This document shows positions 44,280 through 53,042 of a stretch of 64,000 bases of DNA, piece by piece. The first letter of the stretch is position 1; each line of letters starts with the position of its first letter. This DNA is from Kiloniellaceae bacterium. GTDB taxonomy: Bacteria; Pseudomonadota; Alphaproteobacteria; Kiloniellales; Kiloniellaceae. The DNA lies in contig JAJFGK010000044.1 in the NCBI GenBank assembly GCA_021776195.1, positions 62,001 to 126,000 of the forward strand, read 5' to 3'. The notes under the pieces are model-generated. The model searched no databases, had not been told where the DNA came from, and saw only the letters and a list, made by a program, of their open reading frames with translations. The position numbers were made by a program, and so were the translations under genes.

Positions 44280-45236
44280 ATGCTGAAACGTATTGTCATT
44301 GCCGCCGCTGTCCTCGCCGTGATCGGCGCGGGCGTCGCCGCCGTTCTGCTCTCGGGGTCCCAGGAAGATGTTGTCGCCGAGCGCCCGGATATCCCCTTCG
44401 CCCCCTTGAGCGACGCGGCGGTCAAGGACCCGGACAATCCGGCGAAGGTTTTCCGGGTCGACTTCGCCAAGGTGGAACGGGAACACCCCCTGTCACGATC
44501 CGATCTGATGAAACTGACGCCGGCCAGTCTGCTGGCGCTGGAGCAGGAGGAGATCGACCAGATCTACGGGCGCCTGACCGCGGGCCCCATTCCCGATGGC
44601 GCCTATCAGGGCGATCTCTTCTTTGCCCGCGGCGAGGCCGGGCTCGAGACGCGCCTGCAGGAAATTCTCGGCGGTTTCGAGGGCCGGCTGGCGGGCAAGA
44701 AAGTCGACCTGCTGGAGAAGCTCGGGCGCAGTCTGTGGAAGGGCAAGATGTTCTATCGCGAGGACCGGGTGTTGCGGAACTTCATCGAGGACTTCGAGCC
44801 GCTCCGCCCGATCATCGAGAATCCCGAGGCCCTCATGACCGCCGAGGTGCCGCGCGAGGGCTGGCTGAAGTTCATCCGGCCGATGACAAATGTCTGGCTG
44901 TTGTTTCCGGCCAAGCTCCACTGCGGCCAGAGCCTGCTCGACGCCCGCCGCGAGTCGGTCATCATCGACTATGCCTACACCGACGAGCTGCCCGGTTATC
45001 AGCCGAGCCCGGACAGTCTGGCGGGGCGCGGCGGCCTTCAGGTTCGCGACGAGATTCGCATGGTCCGTCCCGGCTTTTATCTGGGCCGCGCCTACACGAA
45101 GCGGATCTTCCTGCTGAACTTCACGCTCTACAATCCCGCCGTGGCGGAAGCCGGCGGGGAGGCCTTTGCGGCCGGCGAGGATGTTGCCGAGGACTGTTGG
45201 ATCGGCGAGCAAATCCGGCACGCCGCGACACAGTGA
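44280..45236 (+). CDS. Membrane-anchored or exported protein of unknown function
   Basis: 318 residues. N terminus is a membrane anchor or signal (MLKRIVIAAAVLAVIGAGVAAVLL), then a soluble extracytoplasmic part. There is no CxxCH; two Cys residues (LHCGQSLL and EDCWIGEQ) could form a disulphide. The segment LTPASLLALEQEEIDQIYGRLTAGPIPDG is the best-looking conserved patch. I know no family for it. It starts 9 bases after the large cytochrome and is followed 7 bases later by the next haem protein, so it is part of the same system. Confidence 0.7.
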   Translation: MLKRIVIAAAVLAVIGAGVAAVLLSGSQEDVVAERPDIPFAPLSDAAVKDPDNPAKVFRVDFAKVEREHPLSRSDLMKLTPASLLALEQEEIDQIYGRLTAGPIPDGAYQGDLFFARGEAGLETRLQEILGGFEGRLAGKKVDLLEKLGRSLWKGKMFYREDRVLRNFIEDFEPLRPIIENPEALMTAEVPREGWLKFIRPMTNVWLLFPAKLHCGQSLLDARRESVIIDYAYTDELPGYQPSPDSLAGRGGLQVRDEIRMVRPGFYLGRAYTKRIFLLNFTLYNPAVAEAGGEAFAAGEDVAEDCWIGEQIRHAATQ

Positions 45237-45243
45237 GCGCGGC

Positions 45244-46902
45244 ATGGTCGGTGCCAGCATGTACCTTGGAGCCGTCGCGCTAGCGGCGGTGGTCGGGCTG
45301 GTGCCCGGACCCGGGCCTTCCTGGGCCGGCGATCCGACCCTGCTTCTCACCAGCGAGGCGCCCGGCCCGCAAGTGCCGCCGCTGGGCCGCTCGCTCTTCG
45401 ACGAGCTGTTCGCGAAGGGCGGCGACCACGAGATCCCCTTTCCCTTCGAGCGCCTGCTGGGGGCGGTCAATTCGAGGCTCGCGCCGGCCCGTGCCCGGAC
45501 CGCGCTGATACCCATCGGACGGTCGCTGCAGCGTTTCGCCGCCGATCCCGACTACTTCGGCTCGCCGCGGCTGGTCGTGGCTGTCGACAGGGAAGGCACG
45601 GCCGGCATCGACCGGCCGCGTCTGAAGGACCGGCTTTATCTGGGCTATCAGCCGGCCTCCGAAACGATCGAGGTCATCAGCTACAACGAGGCCGCCGCCC
45701 GCTTCGAGTTTCAGATCGTCAGCGGCTATGGTGGGGCTGCGTCGCCGCTCGTGGAATACCCCGAGCGTGCGATCTGTATCACATGCCATCAAGGCCACGG
45801 ACCGATCTTTTCCCGTCCCCTGTGGAGCGAGACCAACGCCAATCCCTGGATCGCCGAACGGCTGGCCGGACTCGGCACTGCGTTTCATGGCGCCAGGGTG
45901 CGGCAGGGGGTCGACGGGCCGGACGCTTTCGACCGCTCGACCGACCGCGCCAACCGTATCGCCCTGGCCAACCGCTTGTGGAGCGAAGGCTGCGGCGAGG
46001 GCAGGGACGGGGCGGCTTGCCGGGCCGGTCTTCTCCGGGCCGCCCTGATCTATCGTCTCGGCGGCAAGCGGGCGGTTTGGCTGTCCCTAGCCCAAACCCA
46101 GGCCGATTTCCGCGGTGCGCTGCAGCAACGCCTGTCGGGCCTTTGGCCCCAGGGGCTCGGGCTGCCGAGCCCCGACCTGCCGAACCGCAACCCGGCGCCA
46201 GACCTGGCCGCGGGGCGGGCACTCATCGACATTCCCGACGCGCTCGGGCCGGCCGACCCCGAGGCGCCGCGGGCGCCGGTCCTGCTTTGGGCCCAGTCCG
46301 GCACGGCGGACGAGACCTATGACGCCCTGGTCCGCGAGATCGCAAGACAGCTGTCGCCATCGGATGTTGCCTGGCTGGACCGCCGTCTCGCCGACCTGGA
46401 GGCCGAAACGAGCCAGCGTCATTCGGCGCCCTGCCGTCTCGGTCGCGTGACACGTCAGGCGGGGGTGGAAGAGCTGCGCTTCGACTGCGGCCAAAGGGGT
46501 TTGGGACTGGCGCTCCGGGGATTTGTGACCATCGGCGGGGCCCGGACCGTTGGGCGGATCGACGAACTGTCGCTCGGCCAGACAGCGGCCCTGCAGCGCC
46601 TGGGTGTGGCGAGCGTCACAGCGCGCGCGGGCGAAGCCGGCGAGACTATCGAAATGACGCCGCGGGAGAGTGGCGCCGGCTTGAGTGCCCGCCTCGTCTC
46701 CGGCGAACGGCTGGCAGCGCTCACGCTGCGAATTGGCGGGGCAGGCGAGGCGACCGCCGAGGCCTTGGTCGTCGACGATCGCTCGCTGCTGGATCGGGCC
46801 ATTGCCCGCCTCGCAGAGGGTGCCGCGGAATCGCTTGGTCCAGGGCCGTTGCGCCGCCGGATGGTCTTGGCCGACCTCGATCGAGCGCTGGCGGGGCCCT
46901 GA
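45244..46902 (+). CDS. Exported single-haem c-type protein
   Basis: 552 residues. Signal peptide at the N terminus (hydrophobic core YLGAVALAAVVGLVPG, cleaved after SWA). One haem motif, CITCH at residue 178 with the context CITCHQGHGPIFSRPLW. The following 370 residues are Arg/Ala/Leu-rich and not recognised. ATG 45244 lies 7 bases after the previous stop; ATG 45259 is a shorter alternative. It probably accepts or donates electrons with the neighbouring di-haem cytochromes, but function is unknown. Confidence 0.75.
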   Translation: MVGASMYLGAVALAAVVGLVPGPGPSWAGDPTLLLTSEAPGPQVPPLGRSLFDELFAKGGDHEIPFPFERLLGAVNSRLAPARARTALIPIGRSLQRFAADPDYFGSPRLVVAVDREGTAGIDRPRLKDRLYLGYQPASETIEVISYNEAAARFEFQIVSGYGGAASPLVEYPERAICITCHQGHGPIFSRPLWSETNANPWIAERLAGLGTAFHGARVRQGVDGPDAFDRSTDRANRIALANRLWSEGCGEGRDGAACRAGLLRAALIYRLGGKRAVWLSLAQTQADFRGALQQRLSGLWPQGLGLPSPDLPNRNPAPDLAAGRALIDIPDALGPADPEAPRAPVLLWAQSGTADETYDALVREIARQLSPSDVAWLDRRLADLEAETSQRHSAPCRLGRVTRQAGVEELRFDCGQRGLGLALRGFVTIGGARTVGRIDELSLGQTAALQRLGVASVTARAGEAGETIEMTPRESGAGLSARLVSGERLAALTLRIGGAGEATAEALVVDDRSLLDRAIARLAEGAAESLGPGPLRRRMVLADLDRALAGP

Positions 46903-46926
46903 GGGTGTAAAAGGATGGAGCGGGGA

Positions 46927-48513
46927 ATGCCTCTTTACCGGATCGCGCTTCGCTGGATTGGCCGCTTGGCTATGGTGGCCTTCGCGCTGGCGGTCGTGTT
47001 CTCGGCCTACATGGCCATCCGCCTGACCACCGATCGGGCCGAGAGCTTCGATGACCCGGTGGCCCAGTTCAAGTACGGCTCCACCGGCGGCGACAAGAAC
47101 TTCGGCATTCCCTATGTGATCTGGCAGGTCCTGCCGGTGCTCTTCAGGCAGCACCTGCCCGAGGGACGCGAGGCGGAAGGCTGGGCCGCCCTTGGCTTCA
47201 TCTACGAGGACGATGCCGACCTGCCGGACGGGTTGGAGTTTCGGCGCCCGGTGGGAACCTCGCTGCGCAACTACATGGGCGTCGAGCGCACCTTCCTGAA
47301 CTGTGCGATCTGCCACAGCGGGACGCTGCGCAGGACCCCGGACGATGACGCGACGGTCTTTGTCGGGATGCCGGCCAACCGGATCGACCTGCAGGGCTTC
47401 CAGGACTTCCTGATCGCCAGCGCGCTGGATGAGCGTTTCACGCCCGAGCATATCCTGGCCCAGGCCGAGGAGATGGAGCTCGAACTCGACCTGATCAACA
47501 ATCTGGCGCTGCGGTTCATCGGCGTCTACCAACTCCGGGAACGAATCCTGACGATCGCCCGGCGCTTCCGCTTTGCCGATTCCGAACCGGCCTTCGGCCC
47601 GGGCCGCTACGATACCTTCTCACCGGCCAAGGCCCTGTTCAACTGGCCGCTGGACCAGGTTCCAGCCCACGAGCGGATCGGCGTCGTCGACTTTCCCTCG
47701 ATCTGGCTGCAACGCGACCGCCAGGGACAGCAACTGCATTGGGACGGCAACAACGCGAAGGTCGAGGAGCGCAACCGCAGCGCCGCCTTCGCCACCGGCG
47801 CCTTGCCCCCTATCCTCGACCGGGTCTCGGTCAAACGCACGGAGGACTGGCTTCTCGACGCTGCGCCGCCATCCTTCGAGGACCACTTCCCCGACCGGAT
47901 CGACGCCTCGCTGCTGGCGCTGGGAACCAAGGTCTACGACAGATACTGTGCCACCTGCCACGGCAAGAACGGACGGGACTTTACCGGCGCCAAGGTCGGC
48001 AAGGTGACTCCGATCGCGGCGATCGGAACCGATCGCTATCGCCTCGACAACTATACCTACGATCTCGCCGTCAGTCAGAACGTGCTCTATGCCGAGTTCG
48101 GCGAGGAGCGCTTTCAGAATTTCCGCAAGACCGACGGTTACGCCAACATGCCGCTCGACGGGATCTGGCTGCGCGCGCCCTACCTGCACAATGGCTCGGT
48201 GCCGACCCTGTGGGATCTCCTGAAGCCGCCGTCTCAGCGTCCGGCGGTGTTTTACCGGGGCTACGATGTCTATGACCCGGTCAATGTCGGCTTCGAATCC
48301 CGGCCGGAGAAAATCGCCGCCGGACCGCGCGCGGTGCTCTTTTGCTACCAGACCCGGCTGGTCGATCCGCCGGTCTGCGACCGCCCGCCGCAGAACAACG
48401 GTACCTGTGGCCCCGACGGGTGTGCGGGCAACGGCAACGGCGGACACGACTACGGCACGGCGCTGGCCGAGGGCGAGAAACGCGCCCTTGTCGAATACCT
48501 GAAAACCTTCTGA
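46927..48513 (+). CDS. Membrane-anchored di-haem cytochrome c (CCP/RoxA-like), paralogue 1
   Basis: 528 residues with a single N-terminal transmembrane anchor (about residues 10-32) and two haem motifs: CAICH (Cys 126) and CATCH (Cys 341). The C-terminal ANMPLDGIWLRAPYLHNGSVPTLWDLL block is the signature of di-haem oxidases related to cytochrome c peroxidase and the rubber oxygenase RoxA. Start ATG 46927 has GGAG 6 bases upstream; ATG 46915 has none. It is a clear paralogue of the next gene (FKYGS, FPSIW, APYLHNGSVPTL, VFYRGYD). Extracytoplasmic oxidase or oxygenase of unknown substrate. Confidence 0.85.
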   Translation: MPLYRIALRWIGRLAMVAFALAVVFSAYMAIRLTTDRAESFDDPVAQFKYGSTGGDKNFGIPYVIWQVLPVLFRQHLPEGREAEGWAALGFIYEDDADLPDGLEFRRPVGTSLRNYMGVERTFLNCAICHSGTLRRTPDDDATVFVGMPANRIDLQGFQDFLIASALDERFTPEHILAQAEEMELELDLINNLALRFIGVYQLRERILTIARRFRFADSEPAFGPGRYDTFSPAKALFNWPLDQVPAHERIGVVDFPSIWLQRDRQGQQLHWDGNNAKVEERNRSAAFATGALPPILDRVSVKRTEDWLLDAAPPSFEDHFPDRIDASLLALGTKVYDRYCATCHGKNGRDFTGAKVGKVTPIAAIGTDRYRLDNYTYDLAVSQNVLYAEFGEERFQNFRKTDGYANMPLDGIWLRAPYLHNGSVPTLWDLLKPPSQRPAVFYRGYDVYDPVNVGFESRPEKIAAGPRAVLFCYQTRLVDPPVCDRPPQNNGTCGPDGCAGNGNGGHDYGTALAEGEKRALVEYLKTF

Positions 48514-48528
48514 CGAGGGGAGAAGGCC

Positions 48529-50067
48529 ATGAGTAGCACGAGCGATTCGCCACAGAAGTCTGGCACGAAAGACGGGGCCGGTTCCAAATCGATGCTCCGA
48601 CGCTACGGTTTTCTCCTCGGCCCGGCGCTGCTCGGTCTCATCGTGCTGCTCGGGCTCGGCTACGCGAACTACAAGTTCTTCCGGGTCGTGCCCCAGGACG
48701 TCTGCAGCGATGTCGAGCCGGCCAACAAGGAGGCGCTCTGCCCCGACGAGGCGGAAGAACGCTTCAAGTACGGCTCGCTCGGGGCCGAAGCCGACCGCGG
48801 CGTGCCCTATCCGATTTTTCATGTCCTGCCGCGCGTCTTCGGCGATCTGCTGCCGGGCCCCGGAGGCTACCGCGCGCTGGGCATCCCTTGGGAAGAGGGA
48901 CGCGAGCTCCCGGTGGGCTTTTCCAAGAAGACCCTCGGTTTTCCGCGCATCACGCAAAACTGCGCCGTCTGTCACACCTCGACCTATCGGACCAGTGCCG
49001 AGGCCAATCCCGTCATCGTGCCGACCGGGCCGTCGCACACCTCCAACGTCCAGGCCTTTCTCGATTTCCTCGAGGCCGCGGCCAACGACTCGCGCTTCAC
49101 GGCGGATATCATGTTGCCGGCAATCGAGCGGAGCTTCGACCTGTCGTTCGTCGACAAGCTGATCTACCGCTTCTTGATCATCCCGATGACCCGCGATGCC
49201 ATCCAGGCGCAGGCCGCCCAGTTCGATTGGATGCGGGCCGCGGGCCGTCCGGATTGGGGGCCGGGCCGCGACGACCCCATGAACCTGACGAAATTCTTCA
49301 TGATCGAGATCGCCGACGACGGCAGCACGGGCAATGCCGACTTTCCCTCGATCTGGAACATGGGGGTGCGCGAGGGCCACTCGCTGAACTGGGCCGGCGA
49401 AACCCGGGATCCCCTGGCCGTGTTCATCGACTCCGCCCTCGGTCTCGGCGCCCCGCCGGGGCCCGCCTTCATCGAGCGCATGAAAGAGATGCGCGCCTAC
49501 CTGCGCAGCAAGGCGCCGCCGCCCTTCCCACGGGATTTTCCGATCGACGCGGCCAAGGCCGCGGCCGGCAAGCCGATCTACGACCGTTACTGTGGCGACT
49601 GCCACGGCTGGGACGGTGCCTACCTGGGCAAGGTCATCCCGATCACCGAAATCGGCACGGACCGGGAGCGCTTCGATACCTGGAGCCAGGAACACGCCGA
49701 TGCGACCAACAAGGTGGCCAGGGAGATGGGCGTGGAGCGCAAGGACATGGTCAAGGATGTCGGCTATGTCAGTCAGCCGCTCGACGGCATCTGGCTGCGC
49801 GCACCCTATCTGCACAACGGATCGGTGCCGACCCTGCGCGACCTCCTGAATGCACCCCAAGACCGGCCCCAGGTCTTCTATCGCGGCTGCGATCTCTACG
49901 ATCCGGCGAATGTGGGCTTCGTGTCGTCCGGGCCTTCTAAAGCCTGTCCACGGGTTTTCGAGCTTCGAACGACGGATCGCGGCAACGGCAATGGCGGGCA
50001 CCTCTACGGTCTCGATCTCGGTGCCGAAGAGAAGAATCAGCTGCTCGAGTACCTGAAAACCCAGTGA
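48529..50067 (+). CDS. Membrane-anchored di-haem cytochrome c (CCP/RoxA-like), paralogue 2
   Basis: 512 residues. A cytosolic N-terminal tail rich in Ser/Gly/Lys (residues 1-22) precedes one transmembrane helix (about 23-46), then a periplasmic part with CAVCH (Cys 145) and CGDCH (Cys 355). C-terminal block QPLDGIWLRAPYLHNGSVPTLRDLL as in paralogue 1. The spacing between the haems is similar (about 210-215 residues). Starts 15 bases after paralogue 1, behind GAGGGGAGAAGG. Tandem duplication followed by divergence is likely, possibly giving different substrates or a heterodimer. Confidence 0.85.
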   Translation: MSSTSDSPQKSGTKDGAGSKSMLRRYGFLLGPALLGLIVLLGLGYANYKFFRVVPQDVCSDVEPANKEALCPDEAEERFKYGSLGAEADRGVPYPIFHVLPRVFGDLLPGPGGYRALGIPWEEGRELPVGFSKKTLGFPRITQNCAVCHTSTYRTSAEANPVIVPTGPSHTSNVQAFLDFLEAAANDSRFTADIMLPAIERSFDLSFVDKLIYRFLIIPMTRDAIQAQAAQFDWMRAAGRPDWGPGRDDPMNLTKFFMIEIADDGSTGNADFPSIWNMGVREGHSLNWAGETRDPLAVFIDSALGLGAPPGPAFIERMKEMRAYLRSKAPPPFPRDFPIDAAKAAAGKPIYDRYCGDCHGWDGAYLGKVIPITEIGTDRERFDTWSQEHADATNKVAREMGVERKDMVKDVGYVSQPLDGIWLRAPYLHNGSVPTLRDLLNAPQDRPQVFYRGCDLYDPANVGFVSSGPSKACPRVFELRTTDRGNGNGGHLYGLDLGAEEKNQLLEYLKTQ

Positions 50068-50092
50068 GCGCAAGCGCACCGAGGGGGCGACC

Positions 50093-53014
50093 ATGAACGG
50101 ACGAGAGAGTTTCAAGCCCTATCTGCCCGGCGCTTTCGAGGGCGAGCTTCGAAGCGCCGGGGGACCCGAGGCCGATCGCGAGCTGATCGCTTCGGAAGTC
50201 GGCTACATCGCCGACAGTAAGGGGGCGGAAGCACCGCACATCGCCGCCCTCCGGGACAGCCTGAGGGACGGGACCCAGCCGCCGGACCGGTCCTATCTCG
50301 TCGGTCTGGCGCTGTCGGGCGGCGGCATCCGCTCGGCCACCTTCTCCCTCGGTGTCATGCAGCGGCTGGCCCGGGCCCCGGTCCTGCGCCATGTCGATTT
50401 TCTCTCCACGGTTTCGGGCGGCGGCTACATCGGCGCGGCCCTCTCCTGGTGGCTGAGCCGGCAGACCGGGAGCGGGGAGAATTTCGATCTCGCCAAGAAC
50501 TTTCCCTACGGTACGGACGACCCCAAGAACGCCGGCAGCGACGATAATCGGCTGCTCGTCTTCCTGCGCCGCAATGGCAAGTACTTGATCCCCGGCGGCG
50601 GGATCACAGTCTGGTCCGGTGTCGCCGTGGTCCTGCGCGCGGTCCTGCTGAATCTTCTGGTCTGGATCCCGATTATCGCCGGCCTGTTCTTGCTGCTGCG
50701 CTGGCTCGGCACGCTTCCGATCCTGAATGGCATGATCAGCATGGTCGGCATGCTGGCGCCGGGGGTGGTTTCGGATATCGTGCTGCTGATCAGTCCGACA
50801 AATGCCCTGGAGGCCGACCAGGTGATGCCGCCGGTCTTCCTGCTCTTCCTGCTTCTCGCGGTGTTGCTGATCGCGCTCTTCCTGGTGTCGTCGATCAACT
50901 ACTCGCTGCTCTCCTGGATGGGCCGAGGCGAGTCGGACAAGCGCCAGGTCCATGTGGAACGCAAGGGCGTCCTGAAGGACCCGCATCATTCAGTCTTGAA
51001 GCTCGTCGGAAGATGGCTCCTGGTCGGCCTGCTCGGTCTGGCCGACCTGGTGGCCCTGTTCCTTTTGGTCCAAGGGCTGGGCGCGCTGACACCGGCGCTG
51101 TTCGGCGGCGAAAGTCCCGAAACCCTGGCAGGCGGACTTGCCAGCCAGTGGCCCTGGGGGGTGGCGGTTCTGGCCGCTGCAGTTCTGCTGTACTTCTATG
51201 TGTCGCGCCACGACGAGCTTGTCGCATCGGAGTGGCAGGGCTTTGCCCACGTCTTTGCCGCGATCGGCGCGCTTTTCGTCATGGATGGCCTGCTCGCCGG
51301 GGCTCTGCGGTGGGGCCTGCCGCAGAATTTTCTCTGGGGCACGGTCAATCTGGGTTGGCTCGCCGGGTTAATCCAGGTCGTCGCTCTGGTCGGGCTCTTT
51401 GTCTTCCTGAATTTCTGGATCGCCTACCTGATCCGCTGGCTCTTGCGAAGGGAGGGCCTGTCGATTCGCTATGGCGGGCGGCGCTTGTTCGAGCGCGCGT
51501 TCGGCTATGTGGTGCTTGGCGTCATCGGGCTCTTGGTTTTGGGCTCGATCCCCCTTGTGGTCGCCTGGATCGGGGAGCGCTATGCCGGGGTCGAAGGGGT
51601 CCTGAGCCTCGTTGCCGGGGTCGCGAGCGCCTTTTGGGGGCATCTCAAGTCGCAGCAGAAGTCCGCCGACGGCCGGGGAACCCGGTTGATCCTCATCGTC
51701 GGGTCCCTGGTCTTCCTCTACGGTCTAGCATTGGTCGGTTATCTTCTCGCACTGCGCTTCCAGGCTGGCGATGCTGAACTGCGCATGGCCTTCACCGGGC
51801 TTTTCATTGTCGCGGTCCTGACGGGCTGGTTCAGCAATGTCAATTACATCTCGCTTCACCGGTTCTACAGGGACCGCCTGACCGAGGCGTTCTTGGCCGA
51901 CCGGGAGGCCGTGGACAAAGGCGTACTGGGTCCGGCCCGGCGCGCCGACGACCTGCGCATTGCCGACCTCTGGCGAGAGCCTGCGCCACGCGGTCCCTAT
52001 CATATCGTCAACACCAACCTTGTCCTGGTGAATGCCGTCGCCGGCAAGCACAGGTCGCGCGGCGGCGACAACTTCATCCTGTCGCCACTCTACAGCGGCA
52101 GCGCCGCGACGGGCTGGCAGCGCACCGAGGTGCACATGGGGGGCGAGATGACCCTGGCTTCCGCCGTGGCGACCTCCGGCGCGGCGGCCAATCCGCGCAG
52201 CGGGCCCGGCGGCCGCGGCATCACCCGCAACCCTTTCGTGTCTCTTGTCATGAGCCTTCTCAATTTTCGTCTCGGCTATTGGACGGTGCGGCCGGGCCCG
52301 GGCAAGGCCCTGTTCAAACGGGCCAATCATTTCTGGCCGAGCGGTCTCTATTCGATCTTCAACGCCGGGCACCGCGAGACCAGCGCCATGGTCGAGCTGA
52401 CCGACGGCGCTCATTTCGAGAATCTCGCGATCTACGAACTGGTGCGGCGGCGCTGCGGGCTTATCGTCGTCTGCGACGGCGGACAGGACATCGAGGCCTC
52501 CTACGCCGATTTCGTCACCGCGATCCAGCGCATCGGCCAGGACTTCGGCGCGACCGTCAGCTTTGACATGGAAGTCGCCGAGGGCGGCGACGGGGCCTTC
52601 GTCGCTTCCGGTCCGGAAAGGGTCATCGCGCGCAAGGCCGAGGGCCTCTATCCCGGGAAAGCCGACTATGCCGACAAGGGCTACTTTCTGGCCAGCGTCG
52701 ATTACGGTGAGCGCGGCGGCGGCCCCTGGCCGCGAAAGGGCCTCATCATCTACCTCAAGACCACGATGATCAGTGCTCTTTCGATGGCGGCCAAGGGATA
52801 CAAGGGCGCCAATCCGGATTTTCCCGACGAGACCACGGCCGATCAGTTCTTCGACGAAGAGCAGTTCGAGGCTTACCGCGAACTCGGCTACCGTATCGCC
52901 GAGCAGGTCGTCGACGACCTGGCCCTGGATGAGCTGTTCCAGGACCGGCCGCCGCTCGGCCGACTCGCCGAAAACGAGAGGTTCCGCCGGCGGCCCGGGG
53001 CAACTGGACAGTAG
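50093..53014 (+). CDS. Patatin-like phospholipase with a large membrane insertion
   Basis: 973 residues. Patatin lipase motifs are split: oxyanion-hole GGGIRS begins near residue 79, the nucleophile is Ser108 (TVSGGGY), and the catalytic Asp is 771 (TDGAHFENLAIYE). In ordinary patatins these are about 150-200 residues apart. Between them lie about ten to twelve hydrophobic segments, from roughly residue 180 to 600, including VFLLFLLLAVLLIALFLVSS and LILIVGSLVFLYGLALVGYL. It should cleave lipid acyl chains at the inner membrane. It ends the haem-protein operon, 25 bases after paralogue 2. Substrate unknown. Confidence 0.85.
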   Translation: MNGRESFKPYLPGAFEGELRSAGGPEADRELIASEVGYIADSKGAEAPHIAALRDSLRDGTQPPDRSYLVGLALSGGGIRSATFSLGVMQRLARAPVLRHVDFLSTVSGGGYIGAALSWWLSRQTGSGENFDLAKNFPYGTDDPKNAGSDDNRLLVFLRRNGKYLIPGGGITVWSGVAVVLRAVLLNLLVWIPIIAGLFLLLRWLGTLPILNGMISMVGMLAPGVVSDIVLLISPTNALEADQVMPPVFLLFLLLAVLLIALFLVSSINYSLLSWMGRGESDKRQVHVERKGVLKDPHHSVLKLVGRWLLVGLLGLADLVALFLLVQGLGALTPALFGGESPETLAGGLASQWPWGVAVLAAAVLLYFYVSRHDELVASEWQGFAHVFAAIGALFVMDGLLAGALRWGLPQNFLWGTVNLGWLAGLIQVVALVGLFVFLNFWIAYLIRWLLRREGLSIRYGGRRLFERAFGYVVLGVIGLLVLGSIPLVVAWIGERYAGVEGVLSLVAGVASAFWGHLKSQQKSADGRGTRLILIVGSLVFLYGLALVGYLLALRFQAGDAELRMAFTGLFIVAVLTGWFSNVNYISLHRFYRDRLTEAFLADREAVDKGVLGPARRADDLRIADLWREPAPRGPYHIVNTNLVLVNAVAGKHRSRGGDNFILSPLYSGSAATGWQRTEVHMGGEMTLASAVATSGAAANPRSGPGGRGITRNPFVSLVMSLLNFRLGYWTVRPGPGKALFKRANHFWPSGLYSIFNAGHRETSAMVELTDGAHFENLAIYELVRRRCGLIVVCDGGQDIEASYADFVTAIQRIGQDFGATVSFDMEVAEGGDGAFVASGPERVIARKAEGLYPGKADYADKGYFLASVDYGERGGGPWPRKGLIIYLKTTMISALSMAAKGYKGANPDFPDETTADQFFDEEQFEAYRELGYRIAEQVVDDLALDELFQDRPPLGRLAENERFRRRPGATGQ

Positions 53015-53020
53015 CTGGTC

Positions 53021-53040
53021 GCGGCGGTGCCCTTCGCCGC
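53021..53040. terminator. Possible bidirectional terminator hairpin
   Basis: GCGGCG (53021-53026) and CGCCGC (53035-53040) are complementary 6-base arms with an 8-base loop, between the convergent patatin and amidase stop codons. No T-run follows on either strand, so it is weak. It could terminate both operons. Confidence 0.35.
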
Positions 53041-53042
53041 TG

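Noticed and set aside
47620..50115. Long minus-strand open frame opposite the di-haem cytochromes
   Set aside because: Shadow of genes with confirmed haem motifs and anchors on the plus strand. Similar antisense frames at 24252-25520, 29151-31295, 42441-44486 and 51725-53191 were rejected for the same reason.
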